The notes below the pieces were generated by a model. The model had not been told where the DNA came from. It saw only the letters and a program-made list of their open reading frames with translations, and searched no databases. Of a stretch of DNA of 64,000 nt, positions 14,782 through 24,116 are shown in pieces (the stretch's first letter is position 1; each line of letters starts with the position of its first letter). Source of the DNA: Syntrophus gentianae. GTDB taxonomy: Bacteria; Desulfobacterota; Syntrophia; Syntrophales; Syntrophaceae. The DNA lies in the NCBI RefSeq assembly GCF_900109885.1, contig NZ_FOBS01000011.1, positions 45,593-109,592 on the forward strand, given 5' to 3'. A program made the position numbers and the translations under genes.

Positions 14782-17487
14782 TTAAACGAGGGGTTTCCCG
14801 CCGTTGAGTTTTTCGTAGATCCGAATGTACTGGGCAATCATCGCCTGAAGGTCATATTTTTCCCGCGATTCCTTCATGATCCGCCGAATTTGAGCTTCCC
14901 GGACATGGAGGGGTTTTCTGTGGAAAAACATACTTTTTTCCAGACCATACCACAAACCGCCCGGGTCATAATCACGGAAAAGAAAGCCATTGCCCACATC
15001 CTGGGGAGCGCCGTCAATCTTGAGGCGTAATTCGGAGATCTTGTCGTGATAGCCGCCGGTATCCCGGTTGGTGGCTGTGGCGCCGAAAAGGTTTCCCACC
15101 TGGTCGATCTGACCGCATGGCTCGTAGAGGGATGCGCCGAAGACATCGCTTGCAGCGGCAAAACCAAGCATTGAGAGGCCTTCATCAAATCTATGATAGG
15201 CGATTCGACCCTGCGAGGCATAGGCAATTTTCCCGAGAATATCCACATGGGTACGATCGCTGCCTATCCCGTCGCCTACAATGGCGATCTGGACGCTGGG
15301 ATAGGTCGTAATGAAACGCTGAGCAACGGCCTCCAGTAGTTCAACCCCCTTCTGGACAGGATCCAGGCGGGAAGGCCAGAAAAAGAGAATCGCGTCCGGA
15401 TTGACATTCAATCCGGTTCTTTTCTGAAACTCAACCAGATTTTCCCTTTTCGCCTGCATGATGGGGTCGTCAACGCCATACTTCTGTACCAGAGATGGAC
15501 AGTTTTCCGGGTACATGACGGAAGCCGGGGCATTGATGATCGCCCGGGCCGCGTCGTTGTAATACTTCGCTTTGACTTCACTCCGAACACTGGATGGGAC
15601 GAGGGGACGATCAAGGAAGAAGTCATTCACCACCTCACGGAGAAATCGCTCTCCCACGAAGTTGATGAGTGTAGCATTTTTAATGGCTGTAGCCTGACAG
15701 TCGACGCAAGCCTGTCCGTACGCCTCAGAGTAATAGATGTCCTCAGCTATGCTGGGGAGATTGACGCCTTCCAGAAGGCTCAGCGGCAGGTTTTCCGTAA
15801 AGACATTGTGAACGGTATGCAGAACAGGAACATTGGTCGATTTTGCATAGGCCGTAATGACACCGCCGGCCATCCAGTCGTGGCTATGGAGGATCAGCCG
15901 GCCATCGTGCCTTGATCGGACGGTCTTGATGACGTTGTTGACGATTTCCCGTTGAAATTCAGCTGCGGTTCGCAGAGGATCTCCGGAATAGGCACTGAGA
16001 TTGTCGGCAAAAATCGCGGAACTGATCAGATGAATATTTTCCGCTTCGATTTTGTAGCGGATTTCACGCCACTGGCTTTCGGTCATCTGAGATTCCAGTT
16101 GAAAACGCTTCTTGAGATTCAGCGTAGCCAGATGAACATCGACCCCCCTTTCCAGCAATCCCTCGCACAGAGCTGCAACGACCTCTCCCTGGCCGCCGCT
16201 TTTGCCGGAAATGTATTGCGCCAACGTACCCATATGGTGTGGCAATCGACCGGTTTCCGGTGTGATCAGCATAATGGGTGTTTTCGCGGGTTTTTTCAAT
16301 ATTTCGAAACGGTGAATAAAACTCTCCAGATAATCGATTTTCCTTGTCAGAATTTGTGTTGCACGGATCGGAGATCCCTCATAGGGATTGTCGTAACGGC
16401 AAATGGCATTCTCTGGTCCCATACGGTTGTTAAGATAGTAGAGCTGATCCGAAATCGTAAGATTGCGCCAGCGAGTGAGAAATTCACTCCCAGCCCGGCG
16501 CGCCGAGCCTTCCAGATTTTCCACGTCCTTGAATAGTTCGTATTGCGTTGGACTTTCCAGCCAGCCGAAGGTGTTCCGTACGATATCCATCCAGGAGGAA
16601 GACGATGAATATTGGAGATCCAGGGAGGGACAGGACTCATATTTGTAGCGTGCCGCGACGTTTGTCGGAGTTTCAATGCGGAGATTTTCATATTTTTCCA
16701 GGGTGGCGGGCAATCCTCTCCAGAAGTCGAAGATTCCCTCACTTTCGCGGATGTGGCCGCCGATATGCTCCAGATCATAGCCCAGCAGGACCACGTTACC
16801 GTCTACTGCGGCAATCGAACTTGCGTATTGCTCCGGGGATAAGCGCCGTTGGACGAATTCGAAGGCAACGGCATTACTCAGGAGATGGTTGCGGGGAATC
16901 ACAATAAGATTCGTCCCCTTGGCGCGGTACACGGTATTCGGCAGTATCGGACCTGTTTCTGCAGCGGCTGAAGAATTCCAGCGGGGTTCACACAATATGG
17001 AAAGGTACCCCATGTCGGCAACGATATCGGCCACGGAATTGTTATAGATCAGCTCCGTATTCCGAAAGGAAAGGGGGAATATGCCAAAGAGCTTTCGGAT
17101 GCATTTCCGATGTCCCGTTACCTGTTCCCGGAATTCCTCTTTGTGCGGATCGGAAAAGAGAGAGGTCAGGGAGTGAAAGTATGTTTCATTGAGAAACTCC
17201 ACCTGTTGGTTGTCTCTTCCGGCGTCCAGAAGGGACCTCAGGGCATTGATCACTCCAGGATCATAGAGAGTTGCCTGTTCCAGAAAGGTCCCTGACATGC
17301 TCAGGGTAATCCTGAACTCAGGATGTCGTTGGATCAGAGCGGTAAACATATCCAGCGCAGGGCGATAGGATCTTTCTGAAGTCTTGAGAAAAATTTCTTT
17401 ATTTTCCTCATCCCAGAGAAATTTATCTCGATCGGGATGAATACGGAAAGGCTGGTGCAACTGAAAATAAAAAATGACAGATGGCAT
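14782..17487 (-). CDS. GH57 glycosidase-GT5 glycogen synthase fusion
   Basis: 901 residues in one frame. Residues about 1-330 are a glycoside hydrolase family 57 domain: HQPFR (11-15), QQVEFLNETYFHS, nucleophile Glu145 in SFRNTELIYNN and Asp238 in YDLEHIGGH. Residues about 400-895 are a GT-B glycosyltransferase of the bacterial/starch synthase (GT5) type: KSGGQGEVV near the N-terminus of that part replaces the usual KTGGLADV, with HSHDW, FFWPSRLDPVQKG and SLYEPCGQIDQ. This predicts a bifunctional alpha-glucan enzyme in glycogen or maltodextrin metabolism. It is convergent with the DUF4139 gene, with 85 bp between. It starts at ATG 17487; a 70-bp gap separates it from the adenylate cyclase gene upstream in the same direction. 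Confidence 0.85.
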   Translation of the reverse strand: MPSVIFYFQLHQPFRIHPDRDKFLWDEENKEIFLKTSERSYRPALDMFTALIQRHPEFRITLSMSGTFLEQATLYDPGVINALRSLLDAGRDNQQVEFLNETYFHSLTSLFSDPHKEEFREQVTGHRKCIRKLFGIFPLSFRNTELIYNNSVADIVADMGYLSILCEPRWNSSAAAETGPILPNTVYRAKGTNLIVIPRNHLLSNAVAFEFVQRRLSPEQYASSIAAVDGNVVLLGYDLEHIGGHIRESEGIFDFWRGLPATLEKYENLRIETPTNVAARYKYESCPSLDLQYSSSSSWMDIVRNTFGWLESPTQYELFKDVENLEGSARRAGSEFLTRWRNLTISDQLYYLNNRMGPENAICRYDNPYEGSPIRATQILTRKIDYLESFIHRFEILKKPAKTPIMLITPETGRLPHHMGTLAQYISGKSGGQGEVVAALCEGLLERGVDVHLATLNLKKRFQLESQMTESQWREIRYKIEAENIHLISSAIFADNLSAYSGDPLRTAAEFQREIVNNVIKTVRSRHDGRLILHSHDWMAGGVITAYAKSTNVPVLHTVHNVFTENLPLSLLEGVNLPSIAEDIYYSEAYGQACVDCQATAIKNATLINFVGERFLREVVNDFFLDRPLVPSSVRSEVKAKYYNDAARAIINAPASVMYPENCPSLVQKYGVDDPIMQAKRENLVEFQKRTGLNVNPDAILFFWPSRLDPVQKGVELLEAVAQRFITTYPSVQIAIVGDGIGSDRTHVDILGKIAYASQGRIAYHRFDEGLSMLGFAAASDVFGASLYEPCGQIDQVGNLFGATATNRDTGGYHDKISELRLKIDGAPQDVGNGFLFRDYDPGGLWYGLEKSMFFHRKPLHVREAQIRRIMKESREKYDLQAMIAQYIRIYEKLNGGKPLV

Positions 17488-17557
17488 GATTCACCTTAGG
17501 ATCCAATGGTTCCTCGAAAGGTTATAGGGTTGTTCTCGTTTTATGTGACGATTTACT

Positions 17558-19444
17558 CTAGCTTACCGCGTGTTGAAAAATCAGTCGTTTTGTTTCTTCA
17601 AGTATCTTTTCGCCATGGCGGCTGTTTTGTGGGATGTAATAATATTTTCTAACATAATATGGGTTTTTGGAAATATTTTCAAGAAAGGAATGAATTTTTG
17701 CCGAACGGTTAAAGGTGTGAATATAGAGCTCCCCCCAGTTGTTCAAGGTCAGAATGCGAAGCGTGGCAAGGGCTGACACATCGGGATCATCGGCGAAATT
17801 GCTGATGATCAGCATTTTTTTAATACGTTCCGGTTGAAGAAAATTCTCGAATTCGATGGAACTGACGTCGTAGATACCAAAGACGTCTTTAATTTTTTTA
17901 CAGAGATTGATGACTTCCGGCATCGTCGTTGAGGTCGTATTGGGCAACATCCGTATTAATCCCGGGAAGTAGAGTCCATTCCAGACAAGATGCGCCAGAC
18001 AGTACACAAGATCGGACTTTTCGCTGATGATGGATGAGAAATCATTTTCGGGAAAGATCTGCCATATGCCTTCCTGAGCACGGATCGTCAATGAAGGAAG
18101 ATTATGCGTGTCCAACGGCCTGAGAAGGATCTGTATTTTATTGGATTTCTTTTTCAGGGAAGAGGACAGTTTTCGACCGAGAATCGTCAGGTCCTGAGGC
18201 GCGACATCACCGGTCACATTCCGGGCGATTTCACTGATGTCCTTGTAAATCTTGACCAGAAACATGAAAATGGTTTTCCCGAACTGAACCTGCGCGGAGT
18301 AACTCCAGTCGGAAAAACGATTGAGTTCGTAAATCGTATTCCGGTCCAGATCGTATTTCTTAAAAAGTTCAAGGGTATTTTCCTCTTTGAGAGTCACTCT
18401 TCTGGAAAACAGCTTGATCTCGTACCTCAGGTAAAAGCACTGAAGGATCAACTTAAAAGTTTCTGCATCCAGATTCTGCAAATGATCAAGCACTGAAATC
18501 AAGGTAAAAATGCTCGGATCTACGAATGAATAGGGCTTTTGATCCTGTTTGAGGACCTGCCGGCGGAAGCGGTGACAGAGAAGGTCGCCTTCGGGAGATT
18601 CCAGGAACATTTTGAGCAGTAGCATCTTGATAATCGATTTGAGGGGATGTGTCAGGGATTTGTTTAACTGCCATAGGGCGGCTCCGAAAGATTCTTCCTT
18701 GTCAATGAAATCGAGATTCCCCATGTCGATCAGATCGTAGTAAACGGATGGAGCGGATTGGCACTCCTTGACGACTTCATCATAGTTTAAAGGGGAGAGC
18801 GGATCATGGCAAACCCACCAGAGGGGAACTTTTCCAGCAATCAGAATGCAGGTGCGATAGAATTCCTCTTTAAGAACCTTTTTTTGCGTACTGCCGCAAC
18901 TTTCATAGTCGACATCACCGAAGTTGCATCTTCTGATATCTTCGATGTCGCTGACAAAGAAGTGTACGGGCATTTTGAGGTTAGCATCCATCCAGTTCTG
19001 GATTCTTTGGACTTTCTTAAGAAATTGTGCATAGGAGATGTCGCCGTATTCCGCTTTATGAATGCAGATCCACATATCACAGTCCGACGAGGGTGTCTGA
19101 CTGATCGTTCCGACGCTCCCGATGGTGTAAATCCCTTCGATGATCAGGTCCTGGCTGGTCATTTTAAGGACCGGAAGGCTAGTCTGGATTTTGAATAATT
19201 TTTTAAAGAGGGTCTCCCGTTTTCGGATTTCATTATCTGTTTCAATATTGAAAACACGGAAATTATGCTTTATAGAAGCAATGTATCCGGGAACGGATTC
19301 GTGATTGACGCTTAACATCCAGGGAAGCAGATACATGATGGCTTCACTGTCCTTCGGGGCGAGTTGCGAAAAAATTTTTTTTCGCAACCGGTTGTATTCA
19401 AGAAAGATATTTTTGTTGTTGGTCAGGGTTTTGTATAAGGCCAT
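17558..19444 (-). CDS. cyaA: Class I adenylate cyclase-like protein
   Basis: 628 residues. The core nucleotidyltransferase signature of class I cyclases is present: residues 106-125 read YTIGSVGTISQTPSSDCDMW, with Gly109-Ser110 and acidic pair Asp121/Asp123. The N-terminal region (LPWMLSVNHESVPGYI) also matches the family. It is shorter than E. coli CyaA (848), mostly because the C-terminal regulatory part is reduced. It would make cAMP in the cytosol. Class I enzymes are best known from gammaproteobacteria, so its presence here is notable. It is divergent from hrpA with only about 60 bp between the start sites I chose. Confidence 0.8.
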   Translation of the reverse strand: MALYKTLTNNKNIFLEYNRLRKKIFSQLAPKDSEAIMYLLPWMLSVNHESVPGYIASIKHNFRVFNIETDNEIRKRETLFKKLFKIQTSLPVLKMTSQDLIIEGIYTIGSVGTISQTPSSDCDMWICIHKAEYGDISYAQFLKKVQRIQNWMDANLKMPVHFFVSDIEDIRRCNFGDVDYESCGSTQKKVLKEEFYRTCILIAGKVPLWWVCHDPLSPLNYDEVVKECQSAPSVYYDLIDMGNLDFIDKEESFGAALWQLNKSLTHPLKSIIKMLLLKMFLESPEGDLLCHRFRRQVLKQDQKPYSFVDPSIFTLISVLDHLQNLDAETFKLILQCFYLRYEIKLFSRRVTLKEENTLELFKKYDLDRNTIYELNRFSDWSYSAQVQFGKTIFMFLVKIYKDISEIARNVTGDVAPQDLTILGRKLSSSLKKKSNKIQILLRPLDTHNLPSLTIRAQEGIWQIFPENDFSSIISEKSDLVYCLAHLVWNGLYFPGLIRMLPNTTSTTMPEVINLCKKIKDVFGIYDVSSIEFENFLQPERIKKMLIISNFADDPDVSALATLRILTLNNWGELYIHTFNRSAKIHSFLENISKNPYYVRKYYYIPQNSRHGEKILEETKRLIFQHAVS

Positions 19445-19507
19445 TCGTTGCCTCTTCTTGAAAAAGCTGTTCAGAAACGCCCTCTCTATACCTTTAGGCA
19501 GTTCGAG

Positions 19508-22500
19508 ATGTCAATAGCCACCCCCGGGAGCCATTTCGAAACAAAATCAGGCAAAGCCTTGCAAAAAATGAACACCCGCAAAAGAAACACTCCAAAAAAT
19601 ATTGGCGAAGATAAAAATCTCCGGCGAAAAAACCGCCCCAGATTGACTTATCCCGCGAATTTGCCGATTACTGCAAGAAGGAAGGAGATTGTTCGGGCTA
19701 TTTCCCTTCATCCAGTGGTGATTATCACAGGAGAGACCGGATCGGGGAAAACGACGCAGCTTCCCAAGATGTGCCTGGAAGCAGGGAGAGGTATCTCCGG
19801 GATTATCGGCTGCACACAACCCAGACGGGTAGCCGCTGTAACTGTGGCGGAACGGATTGCCGAGGAATTGGGACAGACTGTCGGACAGGCGGTGGGTTAC
19901 CGGATTCGTTTCGAGGATCGTTCCGGTCCTTTTCCCTACATCCGCCTGATGACCGACGGCATCCTCCTGATGGAAACCCAGACGGATCCGCTGTTGCGCG
20001 CCTATGACACGATCATCGTGGATGAAGCGCATGAGCGGAACCTGAATATTGATTTCTTGCTCGGCTATCTGAAAACCCTTCTGCAAAAGAGAACGGATCT
20101 CAAAGTCATCATCACCTCGGCCACCATTGATACGGAAAAATTCTCCGCCGCCTTCGACGGGGCTCCGATTGTTGAAGTCACGGGGCGGGTTTACCCCGTT
20201 GAAGTCCTTTACCGGCCCATTGAGCCCGATGACGCAGATTCGGAGGGACTTTCCCCTGTCGAAGCCGCAGTCCGTGCCGTGGATCAACTGCACACGGGGC
20301 ATTCCGATCGCGGGGATATCCTGATCTTTATGCCAACAGAGCAGGACATCCGGGACACCTGTGAGCTACTCGAAGGGAGGCGATATGACAACCTGATCGT
20401 TCTTCCCCTTTTTGCCCGCCTGTCCTGGTCTGAGCAGCGCCGTGTTTTTTCACCGACGACAGCTCAGAAAGTCGTTGTCGCCACGAATATTGCTGAAACA
20501 TCCCTTACCATTCCCGGCATTCGCTATGTGATCGACAGCGGTACCGCCCGGATCTCCCGTTATAATCCAAGGACGCGGACGACCAGTCTTCCCGTAATGG
20601 CCATATCCCGAAGCAGCGCCGATCAGCGGAAAGGGCGGTGCGGTCGGGTTCAGAACGGCGTCTGTATCCGGCTCTATACGGAAGAGGATTATCTCAACCG
20701 TCCGCTGTATTCTACTCCGGAAATTCTTCGCTCCAATCTGGCGGAGGTTATTCTGCGGATGCTGAGGCTTCGGCTGGGCCATCCGGCTGACTTTCCCTTC
20801 ATCGATGCACCGAATCCCAAAAGCATTCGTGACGGCTTTGATATCCTGCGGGAACTGGGGGCCATAACGGTCGACCGGAAGAAAGAACGGGACTTGAGCG
20901 GGGAGGGAGAAGCACCCGTCCGGCTGACGGAAAGAGGCCGTCGGATGGCCCGACTGCCTATGGATCCACGGATCTCCAGGATCCTTCTTGAAGCGGAAAA
21001 GGAAGGATGTCTTGAGGAGGCAACGATCATCGCTTCGGGACTCTGTATCCAGGACCCCCGGGAAAGGCCTGTCGAGGAAGAAGGGCGTGCAGATGCAGCT
21101 CATCGCGTCTTTGTCGATCCGTCCTCCGATTTTTTGACGCTGTTGCGCATCTGGCAGAAATATCTCCGGGCTTTCGAGGTTCTCAAGAGTGCCGGAAAGA
21201 TGCGCAAATACTGCCGGGAAAGCTATCTTTCCTGGAGGAGGATGCGGGAATGGAAAGACATTTACGACCAGATCCGTTCGATCCTTCTGGAGGAGAGACC
21301 GGAAAAGAGAAAGAAAAACGGGGAGGCATCCAAACCGGAAGATCTTTATGCCGCTCTTCACCGTTCCATTCTCAGCGGTTATCTGTCCGGCATTGCCTGC
21401 AAGAAGGAAAAATATTTCTATTCGGCGACCCGGGGGAGGGAAGTCATGCTCTATCCCGGATCGGGTCTTTTCAATCAGGGTGGAAACTGGATCGTTGCCG
21501 CCGAGATGGTTGAAACGTCGAGACTCTTTGCCCGCACTGCCGCCAATATCGAAAGCGCCTGGATTGAACAGACCGCCGGGGATCTTTGCACCTCGACCTA
21601 TTCCGAGCCACACTGGGAAAAGCGCCGGGAAGAGGTCGTCGCCTACGAACAGGTTTCCCTTTTCGGACTGGTAATCGTTCCCAGACGCAAGGTCTCCTAT
21701 GCGTCCATCGATCCGGAGGAATCCTCCCGGATCTTTATCCACAGCGCCCTTGTGGATGGCGAATTGAAAACACCACTACCCTTTCTTCTCGCCAATCATC
21801 AACTCGTCGAGGAGGTTCTGCAGATGGAGAACAAGATCCGTCGCCGCGATCTCCTTCTTGATGAATCCGTGCTGGAGGACTTCTATGCCTCCCGTCTCTC
21901 CGGAATCAGCAATGTGCGGACACTCAAAACGAAAATCCAGGAGAACGGAGGCGATTCCTTCCTGAGGATGACCCGTGATGACATCCTGGCCCGATTGCCC
22001 GATGAAGAAGAAATGGCCCTCTATCCTGATGAAGTGACTGTGAATGGCCGCAGTTACCGTTGTGTATACCGTTTCGATCCGGGAAAGGCCGATGACGGTG
22101 TAACCCTGCATATTCCCGATGTCCTGCTGCCGGATATTCCACCTGGATCGGCCGAATGGATGATTCCGGGAATGCTGCGTGACAGAGTTCAGGCCCTCCT
22201 TCGAGGTTTGCCCAAAGAGTATCGGAAAAAGCTTCAACCCTTGGGGACAACGGCTGACTATCTTGTTCGCAATCTTGGTGAGCCATCCGGCCATTTGATT
22301 TCGGCTCTGGCCGGATTGATCCGCACCAAGCTCAATGTGGACATACCCGCTTCTGCCTGGTCTGGAGGAGAAGTTCCCGAATTTCTCAAGGTCCGGTTTG
22401 CCGTGATGGACGGAAACAATCAGGAAAAGACCTCGGGACGGGATCTTGCCTTGCTTCAAGAAACCCTGAATGCCGAACAGGATTCGAGAGCCTTTGACCG

Positions 22501-23404
22501 GGCCAGACGGTTCTGGGAGAAAACAGGGTTGACGCGGTGGGATTTCGGCGATCTGCCCGAATCCGTCGACCTTTCCGAAAAAGGCTCTTTCAAGGGATGC
22601 GCCTGGCCAGCATTGACGCCGGCAGAGGGATGCGTCCATCTTCTTCTTTACAGAAGCCGTGAAGAGGCGGCCCGGGTTCACCGGGAAGGGGTGGCAACGC
22701 TCTATAGGCTGCATTTTTCCCGGGAGCTAAGGGATCTCAGGAAGGCGCTTATCCTGCCGAAGCCGTTGCGGGAATGGGCGGAATATTTCGGCGGGGTCCG
22801 CAACGTGGAGAACCTAATCATGGAAAAGGTAAAAAAAGACCTCTTTGCGGTGGATGTACGGACGGAAGAAGCCTTTTTATCCCATGCGCGTCAGATCCGG
22901 GAGAAGATCCTGATCTCCGGGCAGGATGTTATTCGGGTTGTGGAACCTCTGTTAAAGGCCTATTCCAACACCGCCTCTGATCTCCGCCAGCTTCAGATTT
23001 CGACTCGGGGAAGCAGCACGATGCAAAGCTTTCTGATTCAGCTCCGAAAGGAGATGGATGCGTTACTGCCCGAAGATTTTCTCTGGCGCTGGAATGAAGA
23101 GCGATTGAAACACATCCCCCGCTACCTGAAGGCACTCAAAATACGCGCAGATCGTGGTTTGCTGAACTGGGAAAAAGATCGGCGCCGGGAGGAAGAGATA
23201 CGGCCCTTCATTGAACGGCTGGCGGAACTTTTGAAGAATCTTCCTGCTTATGTTTCCGATGAAAAAAAACAGGCCCTTGCTGATTTATCCTTGATGATCG
23301 AGGAGTACCGGGTCTCTCTCTTCGCTCAGGAGTTGAAAACCGCTTTTCCCGTATCCGCCCGGCGGTTGGAGGAAAAGCTGTGTGAAATTGACAGGATGTT
23401 TTAA
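19508..23404 (+). CDS. hrpA: ATP-dependent RNA helicase HrpA
   Basis: About 1298 residues from ATG 19508; the frame is open to a TTG at 19448, but that lacks a ribosome-binding site. DEAH-box motifs in order: GETGSGKTTQ (I), TQPRRVAA (Ia), DEAHERN (II), SATID (III), TNIAETSLT (V) and QRKGRCGR (VI; family QRxGRxGR). The long C-terminal half (from about residue 750) is the DUF3418-type extension special to HrpA, giving the normal size of about 1300. HrpA processes mRNA and helps rescue collided or stalled ribosomes. It ends 8 bp from the convergent hydrolase gene. Confidence 0.93.
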   Translation: MSIATPGSHFETKSGKALQKMNTRKRNTPKNIGEDKNLRRKNRPRLTYPANLPITARRKEIVRAISLHPVVIITGETGSGKTTQLPKMCLEAGRGISGIIGCTQPRRVAAVTVAERIAEELGQTVGQAVGYRIRFEDRSGPFPYIRLMTDGILLMETQTDPLLRAYDTIIVDEAHERNLNIDFLLGYLKTLLQKRTDLKVIITSATIDTEKFSAAFDGAPIVEVTGRVYPVEVLYRPIEPDDADSEGLSPVEAAVRAVDQLHTGHSDRGDILIFMPTEQDIRDTCELLEGRRYDNLIVLPLFARLSWSEQRRVFSPTTAQKVVVATNIAETSLTIPGIRYVIDSGTARISRYNPRTRTTSLPVMAISRSSADQRKGRCGRVQNGVCIRLYTEEDYLNRPLYSTPEILRSNLAEVILRMLRLRLGHPADFPFIDAPNPKSIRDGFDILRELGAITVDRKKERDLSGEGEAPVRLTERGRRMARLPMDPRISRILLEAEKEGCLEEATIIASGLCIQDPRERPVEEEGRADAAHRVFVDPSSDFLTLLRIWQKYLRAFEVLKSAGKMRKYCRESYLSWRRMREWKDIYDQIRSILLEERPEKRKKNGEASKPEDLYAALHRSILSGYLSGIACKKEKYFYSATRGREVMLYPGSGLFNQGGNWIVAAEMVETSRLFARTAANIESAWIEQTAGDLCTSTYSEPHWEKRREEVVAYEQVSLFGLVIVPRRKVSYASIDPEESSRIFIHSALVDGELKTPLPFLLANHQLVEEVLQMENKIRRRDLLLDESVLEDFYASRLSGISNVRTLKTKIQENGGDSFLRMTRDDILARLPDEEEMALYPDEVTVNGRSYRCVYRFDPGKADDGVTLHIPDVLLPDIPPGSAEWMIPGMLRDRVQALLRGLPKEYRKKLQPLGTTADYLVRNLGEPSGHLISALAGLIRTKLNVDIPASAWSGGEVPEFLKVRFAVMDGNNQEKTSGRDLALLQETLNAEQDSRAFDRARRFWEKTGLTRWDFGDLPESVDLSEKGSFKGCAWPALTPAEGCVHLLLYRSREEAARVHREGVATLYRLHFSRELRDLRKALILPKPLREWAEYFGGVRNVENLIMEKVKKDLFAVDVRTEEAFLSHARQIREKILISGQDVIRVVEPLLKAYSNTASDLRQLQISTRGSSTMQSFLIQLRKEMDALLPEDFLWRWNEERLKHIPRYLKALKIRADRGLLNWEKDRRREEEIRPFIERLAELLKNLPAYVSDEKKQALADLSLMIEEYRVSLFAQELKTAFPVSARRLEEKLCEIDRMF

Positions 23405-23411
23405 TTCATTA

Positions 23412-24116
23412 TTAAACTTTGTTTCGCCTCAGATGCTCTCGAATATACCCTTCGACGGCCTCGTTGGGCTGGTAGATGCCGAAATGTCCTTCACAGAGGA
23501 GATCCGCCTTCAGGTCCAGCAGTTTTTCCATGGATTGGCGCCATGCCGCAAGATTCGCGCCCAATCGGGGGAAAAAGGGGCCGTGGATATCCTGGCCAAA
23601 GAGGATGCGCCTTCCGTCGCGATCCAGATAAAGGGAGAGGGAACCGGGAGTGTGCCCGGGGGTGTGCAGAAGATGCAGGGCTTCCCCGTCGAAGGTAAGG
23701 GTATCCTCCTTGCCGAAAATCCTTATATCAACCGGGGTTGGCGGGAAGGTCGTCTGGTACCAGTTGGCGACGGTCTGAACGGGATCGCCCTTCTCCACTG
23801 CTTCGGCATCTTCCTCATGCATGAGAATCCGGCATCCGAAATTCGCCCGGAAATAGGGGGCCGCGCCGATGTGATCAATATGCCGGTGAGTTAGGATCAG
23901 CGTTGAAATACCCTGGGGATCGAAGCCCAGATCCCGGATGTTCTGCTCCAGGCGGTTCGCGGTCCCCCCGGCGCCCGAATCGATCATGACCTGCTCCTTA
24001 CCGAAATCGAGCAGGTAGGCGGCGGCATCTTCCGAACGGGTGACGTTCGCTCCCCCGATGAGATAGACTCCGTGAACGATGGTTACGGCGCTGCCCATAA
24101 AATCTTTTCCTTTCAT
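23412..24116 (-). CDS. Metallo-beta-lactamase-fold hydrolase
   Basis: 234 residues. The di-metal motif HxHxDH is present as THRHIDHIGAAPYF, with further ligands in HTPGHTPGSLSLYLD (His), FGQDIHGP (Asp) and LLCEGHFGIY (His). The complete ligand set suggests an active enzyme of the glyoxalase II-like group; the substrate cannot be told. It overlaps the stop of the acyl-CoA synthetase gene by 4 bp (ATGA at 24113-24116), so the two are translationally coupled and may work together, for example on a thioester. Confidence 0.85.
   Translation of the reverse strand: MKGKDFMGSAVTIVHGVYLIGGANVTRSEDAAAYLLDFGKEQVMIDSGAGGTANRLEQNIRDLGFDPQGISTLILTHRHIDHIGAAPYFRANFGCRILMHEEDAEAVEKGDPVQTVANWYQTTFPPTPVDIRIFGKEDTLTFDGEALHLLHTPGHTPGSLSLYLDRDGRRILFGQDIHGPFFPRLGANLAAWRQSMEKLLDLKADLLCEGHFGIYQPNEAVEGYIREHLRRNKV

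Noticed and set aside
20450..21742. 430-codon open frame on the minus strand
   Set aside because: Lies entirely opposite hrpA, with a shadow-like composition and no recognisable motif.
21776..22714. 312-codon open frame on the minus strand
   Set aside because: Antisense to the conserved C-terminal part of hrpA; no ribosome-binding site or motif.
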